A program made the translations under genes and the position numbers. From positions 1 to 64,000 of the forward strand of contig JAEXUD010000066.1 in NCBI GenBank assembly GCA_023453025.1: a stretch of 64,000 nucleotides of DNA, given 5' to 3'. This DNA comes from Bacillota bacterium (lineage in GTDB: Bacteria; Bacillota; Clostridia; Tissierellales; Sedimentibacteraceae). This document shows positions 16,331-25,911 of this stretch, one piece after another; position 1 is the first letter of the stretch; each line of letters begins with the position of its first letter. The notes beneath the pieces were generated by a model, which had not been told where the DNA came from, did not search any database, and worked only from the letters and a program-made list of their open reading frames with translations.

Positions 16331-16864
16331 TCAGATCACCTCTCTAATATTTTCAGCCAGTTTCTTTCGCCCTCTTTGAAGCCTTTTCTTTACAGCCTCA
16401 TTGGAAATGTTTATAAGCCTTGATATTTCATTCGTATTTAAATCCTCCACACATGATAAATACAATATGTCTTTATATATAACAGGTAAATCAGTAATTT
16501 TATCGACAATAAAATCAAAGGAAATCTTAGACAGTACCTCATCCTCTAAAATCCAATCATCTGAAATATATTCTCTCATATCCTCTATGTCCTCGGAAAG
16601 CTTTTGTTTTTTAAGCATATTCAGTGAAATGTTCCTTACTATAATAACAACATACTTCTTTGTTCGGGGACAGACAGCATCAGATATATTTCCCAAGCTT
16701 TTTGCTATGTTGATAAACGCGTCATGAACCGCATCTTCTGAAAGAAAATCATCATCTAAAATATTTTTCGCTATATAAAACATGAGCTGCCTGTAATGAA
16801 TGTATATCAGTTCAAATTTGCTTTTTTCTTCCTGTGTATCCAACAGGGTTAAATACATGAGCAT
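16331..16864 (-). CDS. RNA polymerase sigma factor, sigma-70 family (ECF-like)
   Basis: A 177-residue protein. Region 2 is seen in FELIYIHYRQLMFYIAKNILDDDFLSEDAVHDAFINIAKSL. Region 4 is seen in LPVIYKDILYLSCVEDLNTNEISRLINISNEAVKKRLQRGRKKLAENI, which is a typical recognition helix-turn-helix. The size fits ECF or SigI-like factors. It sits between a sigma-like small protein and a DUF4367 membrane protein with gaps of one to three bases, so the three are cotranscribed and probably form a regulatory unit answering to the cell surface. Confidence 0.85.
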   Translation of the reverse strand: MLMYLTLLDTQEEKSKFELIYIHYRQLMFYIAKNILDDDFLSEDAVHDAFINIAKSLGNISDAVCPRTKKYVVIIVRNISLNMLKKQKLSEDIEDMREYISDDWILEDEVLSKISFDFIVDKITDLPVIYKDILYLSCVEDLNTNEISRLINISNEAVKKRLQRGRKKLAENIREVI

Positions 16865-16867
16865 TGT

Positions 16868-17290
16868 CTACCTCTTCATACCAGTCTTTATTTGCAATAC
16901 ATTTTTCAGTTCTCTCCGTCCGAGTGACAATTCTCTGAGAAGCTCCTGCCTTGTATGATTTACCGCAGGTATGCTGTCATCGATTTTAAAACCCAGCACA
17001 TCCTTCCATATAATCGTCGCTCTTCTGATGGGACTCAGCCTTAATAAGGCTTTTTGAGTATTGTTTATATCGTCATTTTTATTATAGCATATATTTTGTG
17101 TATTCAGGAAAGTATTAACTAATTCAATCATGGTTGATTTAAACATGCTTTCTGTTATTTGATCATTTGGAATCAAGTTGTTTACGGTTTTACCAATTGC
17201 CAGCAAAGCCATTTCGCATGCATTCTTTTCTTTTCCTGTCAGCATGTATGCCGCAGAGTATACCTTTTTTACAAATAATTCATTTTCCAT
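16868..17290 (-). CDS. Degenerate sigma-like protein of unknown function
   Basis: A 140-residue protein I cannot place firmly. Its start (VYSAAYMLTGKEKNACEMALLAIGKTV) resembles sigma region 2.1-2.2, and its end (LSPIRRATIIWKDVLGFKIDDSIPAVNHTRQELLRELSLGRRELKNVL) resembles region 4. The -10 recognition part is missing or worn and the final helix-turn-helix is weak. It is the first gene of the sigma operon, three bases before the true sigma gene. It may be a second subunit or modulator of that sigma factor. The two-part sigma idea is inference from layout and length. Confidence 0.55.
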   Translation of the reverse strand: MENELFVKKVYSAAYMLTGKEKNACEMALLAIGKTVNNLIPNDQITESMFKSTMIELVNTFLNTQNICYNKNDDINNTQKALLRLSPIRRATIIWKDVLGFKIDDSIPAVNHTRQELLRELSLGRRELKNVLQIKTGMKR

Positions 17291-17442
17291 TCGTCTCTCC
17301 CGATAGCATTCTTATGAAAAAGAAATTTTATTTATGTAATTCGCTCCTGTGCAAATAATATATAAATTTTGCTCTTACCTATATAAACAATTCCGAAGGC
17401 GTTTTGGGGACAGAATTTTAAAAAATTTTTTAAAATTTTTAT

Positions 17443-17472
17443 AAAAAAAAGGTATCTTAATTTAATACCTTT
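17443..17472 (-). terminator. Rho-independent terminator of the DUF4256/VOC unit
   Basis: On the minus strand AAAGGTAT and ATACCTTT pair around nine bases, followed by a run of T. It is about 75 bases downstream of the DUF4256 stop codon. Confidence 0.65.
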
Positions 17473-17547
17473 CTTTGCATATATACATCATTCTAACTTA
17501 CAAACTCTATCGGCTTAAACCTTTCTTTACTAAGATTACCCGCAAAA

Positions 17548-18129
17548 TTAAATCCTCAGAGAACCTCGGAACCCTCTGGAAGCATAGTAAGATTCTGCTC
17601 CATTGTGGTATACGAACACCGTATCATAGCGATAATCACAAAAGATGGCCCCTCCAAGTTTTCTGATATAATCAGGGGTTTTTACCCAGCTGGATGTCTT
17701 AGTATCAAAATCCCCAAGCTTCTGAAGCTCCCGGTATTCTTCTTCTGTTAAAATTTTAATTCCCATGGCATCAGCCATGTCAACAGCGCTGTTTTTTGGT
17801 TTGTGTTCTTTCCTTGACACCAGTGCTTCACGGTCGTAGCAAATACTCCTGCGTCCTTTGGGACTTTCCGGTGAACAATCATAAAAAATATATTCATCAG
17901 TATTTTCATCATACCCAACAATATCCGGCTCGCCTCCGGTTATTTCCATTTCATTAATCGACCACAGTTTTTCAATATTAGCTTCTAGCTTTACCTGTAC
18001 TTTATCCCATCCAAAATACATGTGAAAGTTTAAATTTTTCTCGAAGCGGTCTTTTAATATTTTTAGCAGTTTCTCACGTTGTTCCGTTGACAATTCTTTT
18101 TTTCCGATGTTTATATTTTCCTGCATCAT
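17548..18129 (-). CDS. DUF4256 family protein
   Basis: A 193-residue soluble protein that matches the DUF4256 pattern: LLKILKDRFEKNLNFHMYFGWDKVQVKLEAN at the start, GGEPDIVGYDENTDEYIFYDCSPESPKGRRSICYDREAL in the middle, and VFVYHNGAESYYASRGFRGSLRI at the end. The family has no known function. It follows the VOC protein by 15 bases in the same direction, so the two are probably cotranscribed. No signal peptide or membrane segment is seen. Confidence 0.8.
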   Translation of the reverse strand: MMQENINIGKKELSTEQREKLLKILKDRFEKNLNFHMYFGWDKVQVKLEANIEKLWSINEMEITGGEPDIVGYDENTDEYIFYDCSPESPKGRRSICYDREALVSRKEHKPKNSAVDMADAMGIKILTEEEYRELQKLGDFDTKTSSWVKTPDYIRKLGGAIFCDYRYDTVFVYHNGAESYYASRGFRGSLRI

Positions 18130-18144
18130 GACAGTTCTCCCATA

Positions 18145-18636
18145 TTATTTATTAACTGTTCCACCCTTCATCAATCCCGCATCCTCAAGTTCCTTGATAA
18201 TTATTTTTTTCATTTTCATCATTACTTGCATCTGAGCATCTGTCCTAATTAAGTCTCCCATGTTATAAGGCACTATCTGCCAGGAAAGGCCAAACCTGTC
18301 CTTAACCCAGCCACACTGCTCTGCTTCCTTGACATGTGACAACTTATCCCAGAAATAATCAATCTCGTCTTGGTCTTCACATTCTATTGTCATTGATACT
18401 GCCTCATTGAAATGAAAGTAGGGCCCACCGTCCAATGCCAGGTACTTTTGTCCGTTCAGCGTAAATTCAGCAGTGATTATTTTACCGGACATACCTCTAA
18501 AATGCTCATCAAGATTTTCATCAGGATACCTTACAACATTCTGTATTTCAGAATTGGGAAATATATTTACATAATAATTAATTGCCTCTTCGCAATTATT
18601 ATCACCAAACCATAATGACGGTACTATCTTTTTCAT
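18145..18636 (-). CDS. VOC superfamily protein, PhnB / 3-demethylubiquinone methyltransferase-like fold
   Basis: A 163-residue protein beginning IVPSLWFGDNNCEEAINYYVNIFPNSEI and containing FTLNGQKYLALDGGPYFHFNEAVSMTIECEDQDEIDYFWDKL and GWVKDRFGLSWQIVP, the hallmarks of PhnB-type VOC proteins. The fold binds metals or small ligands in glyoxalases and resistance proteins, but most PhnB-like members have no assigned reaction. First gene of a pair with DUF4256. Confidence 0.85.
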   Translation of the reverse strand: MKKIVPSLWFGDNNCEEAINYYVNIFPNSEIQNVVRYPDENLDEHFRGMSGKIITAEFTLNGQKYLALDGGPYFHFNEAVSMTIECEDQDEIDYFWDKLSHVKEAEQCGWVKDRFGLSWQIVPYNMGDLIRTDAQMQVMMKMKKIIIKELEDAGLMKGGTVNK

Positions 18637-18799
18637 TTTTTCTCCTTCTTTAATGCATCAACCTGCATCAATACGTTTTTAATTATTATACCAAAGCAAT
18701 TACAATTCAAACATATTTGTAGGATAAATTTATTTAACTATTATGGCGAATTACGCACCTTCTTTTAAAAAGTTACCTCAACTTAAACTTTCCTATTAT

Positions 18800-20407
18800 T
18801 TATGCCTTTGTTAAAACATTCCTGTTTCTAAATCCCCAAAGTCCAATTAAAGTCAGTATAGAGGAAATGCAAAGGAGCAGAAATAGCGGAATCACCGGCA
18901 TATTTGTAATATCAATAGTATAGTGAGTATACGCAAAAGGAGATATTTGCATTATCGTCCAATCAATAATCTGACCTTCCCATGCCAGCTCCAGCATGAC
19001 AGATGACAGCCAGATTCCCCACCCAAGTACCATTATTTTAGGATACAGTCCATATAAAAGCGCTGTTATACCCAGAAATATAAGTACAGGAGGAATTTTT
19101 GAAACACTCATAATCAAAACAGGCCAAAATCCTCCGCTTACATCTCCGGCAGCAATTCCATAAAACAAACCTCCCACAATACCCATAACCAGCAGCAATA
19201 CAGCAGAACATAAAGAGGCTATAATTAAATGACTGCTCATCCAACGGATTCGACTGACAGGCTTATCTAACAGCATCTCTACCCTGCCTTCAGTTTCTTC
19301 TTTTTTAAGACGTGACACAGCGGTCATAGCGTAAGCAGCTGCAAAAATTGACATCAGGTAAATGCTGACACTGATAAATACATATCCCAGACCCACCTCC
19401 TCCGACCAGCTTGTGCCTCCTAAGCTTGACAGCCAATTACTCATTCCACCATCATCAGATAAGCTGGGCGAAATAGCTGCAAATACTGCAATATACAGCA
19501 CTATTCCCAGCATCCAGCCGATAAAGCTTTTTTGGTGTAATCTCCAGGCTAAAGCCAAAGGACTGGAAAATCGTGGACTTGCTTCCGCAAGCCCTGACTT
19601 ATCTAAAAAAATACCGGCTCCCATGTCTCTGTGAGCAGATAACTTATAGGCTATAATAATGGGCACAGACGCTAAAATAGCACAGTAAAGCAGACCCCAA
19701 CCATAGTTACCAGCAAAGGGACTTGTCACTCGCTGCCATGCCATTGGAGTTATCCATCTTAAAAAGGTATAACCTCCCCCAAAGTTATTCAGAATCGCCA
19801 TCACCAACCCTATACCCAGCGCTGCAATGCCAATTCCTCTTGCAGTTGAGCTGTTTTCCTTGAGCTGAGCACCTAAAGCTCCCACTCCGGCAAAAAAATA
19901 CCCAATAATTGACAAGGTTGCTCCGAAAATAAAAGACCCTCTTGTATCACCTCCAAGAGCAATGATGCTTAAAGCAATCAGTATTCCTGCTATTATATTT
20001 CCGACAATTGAAATAATAAGTGCAGCAGTCTGATTGGCATGTCGTCCTACCGGATAAGCTCTGGTCAGTTCACTGCGACCCGTTTCTTCGTCTGTACGGG
20101 TATTTTTAATCACTATAAGAAGGCTTCCGATTCCTAATGCCAACGACAGCTGTGAAACACCCCTCCATACAATAGCCCCTGAAATATCAACAGACATGAC
20201 CGGACCAAGGAGGGCAGAAATCAACGGGTCTTTATTGAATTCACTCAAAACATCCTCAAGATTCTGCCCTCCTATAGCGGTAAACGTTACAGCGGTTACA
20301 AAAACCAATGCAACGGAAAAAAATATCCAGAGAAGCAATAAGCATCTATCCCGACGCAAAAACAACCTGATAAGAGCTCCGGTACCTATAAAATCATTGC
20401 ATTTCAT
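18800..20407 (-). CDS. ABC-2 type exporter permease, polyketide-exporter family
   Basis: A 535-residue membrane protein with about 12 helices arranged in two six-helix halves. Features include DEETGRSELTRAYPVGR near residue 110 and EETEGRVEMLLDKPVSRIRWMSSH in the second half, the paired E-G-R-x-E/L motif seen in large ABC-2 permeases annotated as polyketide antibiotic exporters. It overlaps the upstream ATPase gene by four bases. A divergent TetR gene beyond the ATPase probably regulates the pair. The exported compound is unknown. Confidence 0.85.
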   Translation of the reverse strand: MKCNDFIGTGALIRLFLRRDRCLLLLWIFFSVALVFVTAVTFTAIGGQNLEDVLSEFNKDPLISALLGPVMSVDISGAIVWRGVSQLSLALGIGSLLIVIKNTRTDEETGRSELTRAYPVGRHANQTAALIISIVGNIIAGILIALSIIALGGDTRGSFIFGATLSIIGYFFAGVGALGAQLKENSSTARGIGIAALGIGLVMAILNNFGGGYTFLRWITPMAWQRVTSPFAGNYGWGLLYCAILASVPIIIAYKLSAHRDMGAGIFLDKSGLAEASPRFSSPLALAWRLHQKSFIGWMLGIVLYIAVFAAISPSLSDDGGMSNWLSSLGGTSWSEEVGLGYVFISVSIYLMSIFAAAYAMTAVSRLKKEETEGRVEMLLDKPVSRIRWMSSHLIIASLCSAVLLLVMGIVGGLFYGIAAGDVSGGFWPVLIMSVSKIPPVLIFLGITALLYGLYPKIMVLGWGIWLSSVMLELAWEGQIIDWTIMQISPFAYTHYTIDITNMPVIPLFLLLCISSILTLIGLWGFRNRNVLTKA

Positions 20408-21318
20408 AATTTTACTACTCCTTTTTCATCAATGTTATCACCATAATGACGCATAAAGAGCTCTTCCAGGCTGGGAGGTTCAGCCGTCAAGGATTTGATT
20501 CCCAGAGGCAGCAGCACCTTCATTACTTCTGTCATCGCATTTGAATCAACCGAAAAACGATACTTAAATCCATCTCCGGATACATCATGAATTCCGGTCA
20601 AATTCTCTAATCCGACAGCAGTCTTGCCTGTTTCTACACTGATCGTTGTGCGGGTAAGGTGACGTAATTCCTCTAAAGTACCTGATTCTACTATTCGTCC
20701 TTGCCTGATAATACTGACCCTGTCGCAAAGAGCTTCCACCTCTGACAGAATGTGACTTGACAGAAATATAGTTTTCCCGGCCCTTTTTACTTCCGCTACA
20801 CATTCCTGAAAAATTATCTCCATTAGAGGATCAAGCCCTGACGTAGGTTCATCCAGTAGATACAAATCCGCCTCACATGAAAAAGCCGCTACCAGCGCTA
20901 CCTTCTGGCGATTTCCTTTTGAATAAGTTCTGCTCTTCTTCGTTGTATCCAATTGGAAGCGCTCTATAAGTTGATTTTTTTTAGAAATATTTAGCCCGCC
21001 ATGAAGCCGTCCAAGAAAATCAATAATTTCTCCTCCTGATAAATCCGGCCAAAGGGTGACATCGCCGGGGACATATACCAATCTGCGATGCAGCTCCACA
21101 GCATCATTCCACGGGTCCTTGTCAAACATTGTTATTTCTCCGGCTGTCTTTCGTAAAATTCCTAGCAGGATTCGAATTGTCGTAGATTTTCCGGCACCGT
21201 TCGGACCGATAAAACCATGAACTTCACCTTCCTTCACTGCAAGATTAATCTTTTTTAAAGCCTGAGTTTTCCCAAATGACTTAGTCAAATTTTGAATATG
21301 AATTATATTCATATACAT
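20404..21318 (-). CDS. ABC exporter ATP-binding protein, drug-export type
   Basis: A 304-residue ATPase with Walker A GPNGAGKST (near residue 40), Walker B LYLLDEPTSGLDPL and switch His in IFLSSHILSEVEALCDRV. The signature reads YSKGNRQKVALVAAF rather than LSGGQ, a common variant in exporters of this group. The C-terminal extension of about 80 residues is typical of DrrA/CcmA-like drug and polyketide exporters. Start ambiguity: MYMNIIHI or MNIIHI two codons later. It is coupled to the permease and divergent from a TetR gene. Confidence 0.88.
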   Translation of the reverse strand: MYMNIIHIQNLTKSFGKTQALKKINLAVKEGEVHGFIGPNGAGKSTTIRILLGILRKTAGEITMFDKDPWNDAVELHRRLVYVPGDVTLWPDLSGGEIIDFLGRLHGGLNISKKNQLIERFQLDTTKKSRTYSKGNRQKVALVAAFSCEADLYLLDEPTSGLDPLMEIIFQECVAEVKRAGKTIFLSSHILSEVEALCDRVSIIRQGRIVESGTLEELRHLTRTTISVETGKTAVGLENLTGIHDVSGDGFKYRFSVDSNAMTEVMKVLLPLGIKSLTAEPPSLEELFMRHYGDNIDEKGVVKL

Positions 21319-21394
21319 TCTCCTTCTATTTTATATATTTTATAATATTATTATATATATCTCTAAAACTATAATATAGGAGCACAGATTCTTT

Positions 21395-21424
21395 GTCAAT
21401 ATGTTTTATATAATTTATATTGAC
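21395..21424. promoter_or_regulatory. Candidate TetR operator between the exporter and tetR
   Basis: GTCAATAT and ATATTGAC form a perfect 8-bp inverted repeat 14 bases apart, in the 149-base divergent promoter region. The 30-bp span suits a TetR dimer pair covering both promoters. Confidence 0.5.
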
Positions 21425-21467
21425 CTATTACAAAACTTTTAGTATGATTGAATTGAGGTGAAAGCAA

Positions 21468-22085
21468 ATGAATGGATATGAACGTAGATCGGAACTAAAA
21501 AAGGATAAAATACGCACTGCCGCTTTAGAGCTTTTCAGTATATATGGTACAGATAAAACCAGCGTTAATGAGATTGCTCAAAGAGCAGGAGTTGCACCTG
21601 CCAGCATTTATAATTATTTTGGAAGCAAGGAAGGCCTTATAAAGGAAACTGTCTTAAATCTCCTTGAAACCAGTTGGAAAGAAAAAAAAGAACTGTGGGA
21701 AACTGATCTGCCTTTTCCCGAATTGCTGAAACGTACTATTACGATGAAGGATGATTTCATCAATCAAACTAATCCTGAGCTTTTTAACATATTTGATACT
21801 GATATTGAGATAAAAAAGCTGATAGATAATTTTCATAAAACCAGATACCCTTATATTGTAGGATTATTCCTTGAAAAAGGACGCACGGAAGGATATATAC
21901 AAAGAGAGCTCTCCATTGAAGCTGCCATGCTTTATCTGAAAATGTATCAAAATCTGGCTAAAGAACATGAAATACTGAAAAGTGAAAACAAGGATTTATT
22001 GAAGGAAGTATTTGACTTAATGATATATGGACTGACAGGACAACCTGTCAGTGATATTTCATATAAAAATGAGAACCTGCCGTAA
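21468..22085 (+). CDS. TetR/AcrR family transcriptional regulator
   Basis: A 205-residue protein with an N-terminal helix-turn-helix (RTAALELFSIYGTDKTSVNEIAQRAGVAPASIYNYFGSKEGLIKE) and a variable C-terminal half. The ATG at 21468 follows GAGGTG at a good distance. It is divergent from the ABC-2 exporter genes and likely represses both directions through the palindrome at 21395-21424. A strong 9-bp stem (22031-22052) lies inside its 3' end, just before the terminator. Confidence 0.88.
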   Translation: MNGYERRSELKKDKIRTAALELFSIYGTDKTSVNEIAQRAGVAPASIYNYFGSKEGLIKETVLNLLETSWKEKKELWETDLPFPELLKRTITMKDDFINQTNPELFNIFDTDIEIKKLIDNFHKTRYPYIVGLFLEKGRTEGYIQRELSIEAAMLYLKMYQNLAKEHEILKSENKDLLKEVFDLMIYGLTGQPVSDISYKNENLP

Positions 22086-22099
22086 AATAGGCAGGTTTT
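22074..22099 (+). terminator. Rho-independent terminator of tetR
   Basis: AACCTGCC pairs with GGCAGGTT around eight bases and is followed by TT. It overlaps the tetR stop codon. Confidence 0.6.
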
Positions 22100-22231
22100 G
22101 ACAACTAAGGTCCTTAGAAAAGCTTAAGTCATCTGGATAAAACAGCAACCTTTGCAATTGGTTGCCGTTATCGTCATGTTGATTTCAGTGTATTCTGAAT
22201 TTTCAAAAATATTGCTGTCTATATTTCTCTG

Positions 22232-23380
22232 TTAAGCTCTCATTTCTAAAAGCTTGCTTTTCAATTCTTTTTCGATTCGGCTCAGCTCTATTTCTGCTTC
22301 CTTCCTCTTTTGACGCCCTTCTGTCTGGATGCGCATCACCTCATCCAGTGTTGAAATCAACGACTCATTTGTGATACGAAGTGTCTCGATATCCACAATT
22401 CCACGCTCTGATTCCTTGGCTGTATCTATAGTTGCTGTTTTAAGTATTTCTGCATTTTTTCTCAGCAGCTCATTGGTCATATCCGTCACTTCCCTCTGAG
22501 CTTTTGCAGCCTGGACTGAATGTGTGACTCCCAGGGCTAAAACCATCTGGCCTTTCCAAAGAGGAATTGTGTTGACAATTGTGGACTGGATTTTCTCAGC
22601 CATGATAGTATCATTTCCCTGAACCAGGCGGATTTGCGGCGCCATTTGAATTGATATCATTCTGGTCAGCTCCAAATCATGAATCTTTTTCTCAAACCGG
22701 TTGCACATAGCAATCATATCGTTAACTGCCTGCGCATCCTCCGGCAAACCACTGGCAGCCGATTTTTCCATCATTACAGGTAATTCTTCCTTCTGAACTT
22801 TGTCCAGCTTCTTTTTGCCGGCCAATATATACATAGAAAGCTCTTTAAAATATGTTTTGTTGAGATCATACATTTTATCAAGCATCGCTATATCTTTCAG
22901 AAGCTGTATCTGATTTACCTCCAGAGACTCGCAGATTTTATTTATATTTACTTCCGCCTTATCATATTTAGCCTTCATTGCTGTAAGCTTATTTGATGAT
23001 TTTTTGAATAGACCCAGAAAACCCTTCTCCTCTTCGGCTACCTCAAAGCTTTTTAATTCTGTTACAACACCGGAAAGCATTTCGCCTATTTCTCCCAGGT
23101 CCTTGGTTTTCACATTGTTTAGTGCAGACTCTGAAAAATCTGCTATTTTCTTCTGAGCCCCTACACCATATTGAAGAATCTGATTGGATTTTGTCAAATC
23201 AATTTGATTTGCAAAATTATCAACTATCTTTTTTTCTTCTGATGTCAGTGTACTTTCATCAAATACCGGCTTTTCAACCTGGGTGCTGTCATTTTTTACT
23301 GTTTCACTGTATAAATCCCCCTTAGAAGATGTTTCATCACTAAAAGGTTCAAGAATTAATTTAGGTACTTCATCATTCAT
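22232..23380 (-). CDS. TelA / toxic-anion-resistance family protein (YaaN-like)
   Basis: A 382-residue, helix-rich soluble protein with the TelA pattern: QILQYGVGAQKKIADFSESALNNVKTKDLGEIGEMLSGVVTELK near residue 65, VARNI-like VNTIPLWKGQMVLALGV near 268 and a C-terminal coiled coil. The family includes tellurite-resistance proteins and B. subtilis YaaN; its molecular task is unclear. It follows the XpaC-like gene by 17 bases. The same pair occurs in Bacillus (xpaC-yaaN), which supports joint function, perhaps at the envelope. Confidence 0.88.
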   Translation of the reverse strand: MNDEVPKLILEPFSDETSSKGDLYSETVKNDSTQVEKPVFDESTLTSEEKKIVDNFANQIDLTKSNQILQYGVGAQKKIADFSESALNNVKTKDLGEIGEMLSGVVTELKSFEVAEEEKGFLGLFKKSSNKLTAMKAKYDKAEVNINKICESLEVNQIQLLKDIAMLDKMYDLNKTYFKELSMYILAGKKKLDKVQKEELPVMMEKSAASGLPEDAQAVNDMIAMCNRFEKKIHDLELTRMISIQMAPQIRLVQGNDTIMAEKIQSTIVNTIPLWKGQMVLALGVTHSVQAAKAQREVTDMTNELLRKNAEILKTATIDTAKESERGIVDIETLRITNESLISTLDEVMRIQTEGRQKRKEAEIELSRIEKELKSKLLEMRA

Positions 23381-23397
23381 ATTTTTCTTCCCCTAGT

Positions 23398-24675
23398 TTA
23401 TTTTATATTTTTTTGTGATAATCCTTCCTGCGCAAGCATGGTCTCCAATACAGAAATATCCGTGGACACATCCATTGCCGCATCCTGGAACAAATCATCC
23501 AGCAAATTCTCAAATGCAAGGTTAATGGTATCCATGGTATCTTCTATTTCTTTCTTGGCAGTTGATACATTTTCACCTCTGATAGGCTGGTAGTCAAATT
23601 CTCTGTACGCATCCAGCAATTTTAATGTTGTAGGCAAAAAATATTCCGTAAATTTTTTTATTTCAGGAAATTTTTCGGGATGAGACTCCACATAATCAAA
23701 AATTTTCCCGGTTACTTCTTCAAGTCTGTCTAATTTACGGGAGATTTCTTCTCCCGGTATTTCGATGTTCGCACTCTTGATTTTCTGAACATATTGACGT
23801 CCTTCATCAATTGCTTTTCTGACTTCAGGCTCCAATGTATCCTTTTTATTAAAATTATCTTTCTCAGCGTGTTTCTGACGCAAGGTCTCCTCTTTATTTC
23901 TTGCCTGTTCCTCCATTTCTCTCATTCTCATATTTTCCTGGGATCTAAGATACTGTTCATAAGTTTCGCTGTTTAACATAAAACAGGTCTGTTTTTCATC
24001 AATATGTCCTTCAGGGAACATTCCGATATCAATCATTTTTTGTAAATCTCTGGCTATATATTTGCTGCTTCGACCTGTAACGGAAGAAGCATCCTTAAGC
24101 ATGAAGTAATTGCGGTCATGCATCTGTGCTACGTACCTTTGGAACCTCTTTAATCTTCTTCGGATTCTGTTCCCATTTAATAATAAAACCGAACTCGCCA
24201 CAAAGCACGGAAGCAGTATAAAGGTTATGATATCAAACATAACACCGATTCCAAGCTTAAAACCTATTATTGCTAACACAACTGATGCAATTAAAAGTAT
24301 ACCGCTTCCGATTGAACCGAAAACAGTAAGCAGCGTGCCTGAAACTCTTCCAACCGGAACAGTGATTTTATCTGCCTTTAGAACTGCCTTACTTCTTTTA
24401 TACACCTGTTGATTATTGAAATTCCATGCTTGTGAAAATCTGTCATGACCATACTGATAATCATCATTCTTCCACGACCGATTATTCCAGTCCTGATGAT
24501 TCCAAGACTGATGATTATAACGTCTTCCGGAAATGGACCTTCTGACCTCATCAAGTGCACCATTGACAACATTCCTGACATCACGGTTCAACCTATTAAA
24601 ATCTCCATTGTTCACCGCATCCTGAACAATATTACGAATTTCCTCACCTAAATTTAAACCTCCGCGGTTATTCAT
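23398..24675 (-). CDS. XpaC-like 5-bromo-4-chloroindolyl phosphate hydrolysis family protein
   Basis: A 425-residue protein. The start is charged and rich in Arg, Asn, Trp and Gly (residues 1-95). Two adjacent membrane helices follow (about 115-165), then a long helical cytoplasmic part with a charged coiled coil (about 240-300). The region RNYFMLKDASSVTGRSSKYIARDLQKMIDIGMFPEGHID marks the XpaC family. Despite the name, an enzymatic role has not been settled. It is upstream of and probably cotranscribed with the TelA-like gene. Confidence 0.82.
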   Translation of the reverse strand: MNNRGGLNLGEEIRNIVQDAVNNGDFNRLNRDVRNVVNGALDEVRRSISGRRYNHQSWNHQDWNNRSWKNDDYQYGHDRFSQAWNFNNQQVYKRSKAVLKADKITVPVGRVSGTLLTVFGSIGSGILLIASVVLAIIGFKLGIGVMFDIITFILLPCFVASSVLLLNGNRIRRRLKRFQRYVAQMHDRNYFMLKDASSVTGRSSKYIARDLQKMIDIGMFPEGHIDEKQTCFMLNSETYEQYLRSQENMRMREMEEQARNKEETLRQKHAEKDNFNKKDTLEPEVRKAIDEGRQYVQKIKSANIEIPGEEISRKLDRLEEVTGKIFDYVESHPEKFPEIKKFTEYFLPTTLKLLDAYREFDYQPIRGENVSTAKKEIEDTMDTINLAFENLLDDLFQDAAMDVSTDISVLETMLAQEGLSQKNIK

Positions 24676-24795
24676 GCTACCTCCAAGTCCCTAATTGAAT
24701 ATCCCCATAAAATCCGATTTTTTTTATTTGATGAAATTATACCATATACGGTTTTTTAAATCAATATTGAAAGATTGCCTTACTTATATATCTGA

Positions 24796-25899
24796 TTATT
24801 TTAACATTGCGCTGTTATTTAAAATTTGTGTGTTGTATAAAAACAGTACATCCTGATCTTGTGAGAAGTCTATATAGCTTTCTAATAAATCAGTTGATAT
24901 ATACCGCAAATCAATTAAGGTGACTTTGGAGTACCCTTCAAGCATCAGCGGTGCTATGCTGCTTCCGAAGGAATCACGAAATAACAGCAATTCCTTTTTA
25001 TTATTGCAGTTTTCATTATAAACAGTAATCAAAGGCTTAGCCCCGGATAGAAATACGTCATAGGAATCCATTCCGTCAAACAGCTCTGCGGCATACACCT
25101 TACCGTAGGTATTCAGCTGATAATCATACACAACAGCATTTTCAATTATTCCATCAGTTAAATAAACCATAGTATCCGGCTCTGATTTAAGAGCCGCCTG
25201 ACCATAGTAAGAACCGTAAAACGGATACATCTTATGCTCAATATATTCAGCGTCGGAAGCTTTTGTGCTGTTTCCTAATTCTTTCAGCAGCAAATCAGCA
25301 ATTTTAATAATTTTTTCTTGTTTCCAATGAATATCCGTTTTGTAATAATCTTCTACAGTCAATGCTTCAAACAAATTGATATATACCATATTTCGGGTGG
25401 TTTGTTCCATAATTTCTGTCATTCTGTCGTAATCTATTGTCAGATAACCTTTTTGAGCAGCAATATAATAACTCTTATCCGGTATTATTGCATACTTTAC
25501 ATTTTTACCTCCAAGATATTTTTCATATATTTCATTAAGCTTTTCAGCTGCATTGAATATAGATTTTTCATCCGTATTATATTGCATTTTCTCAATTATT
25601 CCATTTATTATATAAATATTGTTGTTGTCTTTTTGATTAAACAAATTATATTTACCTAGTGCTTTTAACCCTCTGAAATCATCCCGGAATACAAACTGGT
25701 CTAAATAGTACCTTTCAAATTCATCAGCTAACTCACCCCTGAAAAGCTTGTCTGCGGAAAAATCAGGAACCGCAATAAGCCTGCGCCTTTCACTATAGGA
25801 AAATTCATTATCCGGTGTTAAGGCATTGGCTAACATCAGGCCCCAGATTATCATAACAAAGCCGGCAGACACCACTATATTTTTTATATTATTTTTCAT
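24796..25899 (-). CDS. DHHW / AlgJ-like extracytoplasmic protein, acylation cassette
   Basis: A 367-residue protein with one N-terminal signal anchor (about residues 8-28) and an extracytoplasmic domain. It contains YYKTDIHWKQEKI (the D-x-H-W motif) near residue 190 and LLLFRDSFGSSIAPLM near 305, with the Ser of an SGNH-like nucleophile position. This is the pattern of DHHW and AlgJ/AlgX-like proteins that work with MBOAT acyltransferases to acylate surface polymers. It is encoded 12 bases after the MBOAT gene. Polymer and acyl group unknown. Confidence 0.8.
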   Translation of the reverse strand: MKNNIKNIVVSAGFVMIIWGLMLANALTPDNEFSYSERRRLIAVPDFSADKLFRGELADEFERYYLDQFVFRDDFRGLKALGKYNLFNQKDNNNIYIINGIIEKMQYNTDEKSIFNAAEKLNEIYEKYLGGKNVKYAIIPDKSYYIAAQKGYLTIDYDRMTEIMEQTTRNMVYINLFEALTVEDYYKTDIHWKQEKIIKIADLLLKELGNSTKASDAEYIEHKMYPFYGSYYGQAALKSEPDTMVYLTDGIIENAVVYDYQLNTYGKVYAAELFDGMDSYDVFLSGAKPLITVYNENCNNKKELLLFRDSFGSSIAPLMLEGYSKVTLIDLRYISTDLLESYIDFSQDQDVLFLYNTQILNNSAMLK

Positions 25900-25911
25900 A
25901 CTGCACCTCGA

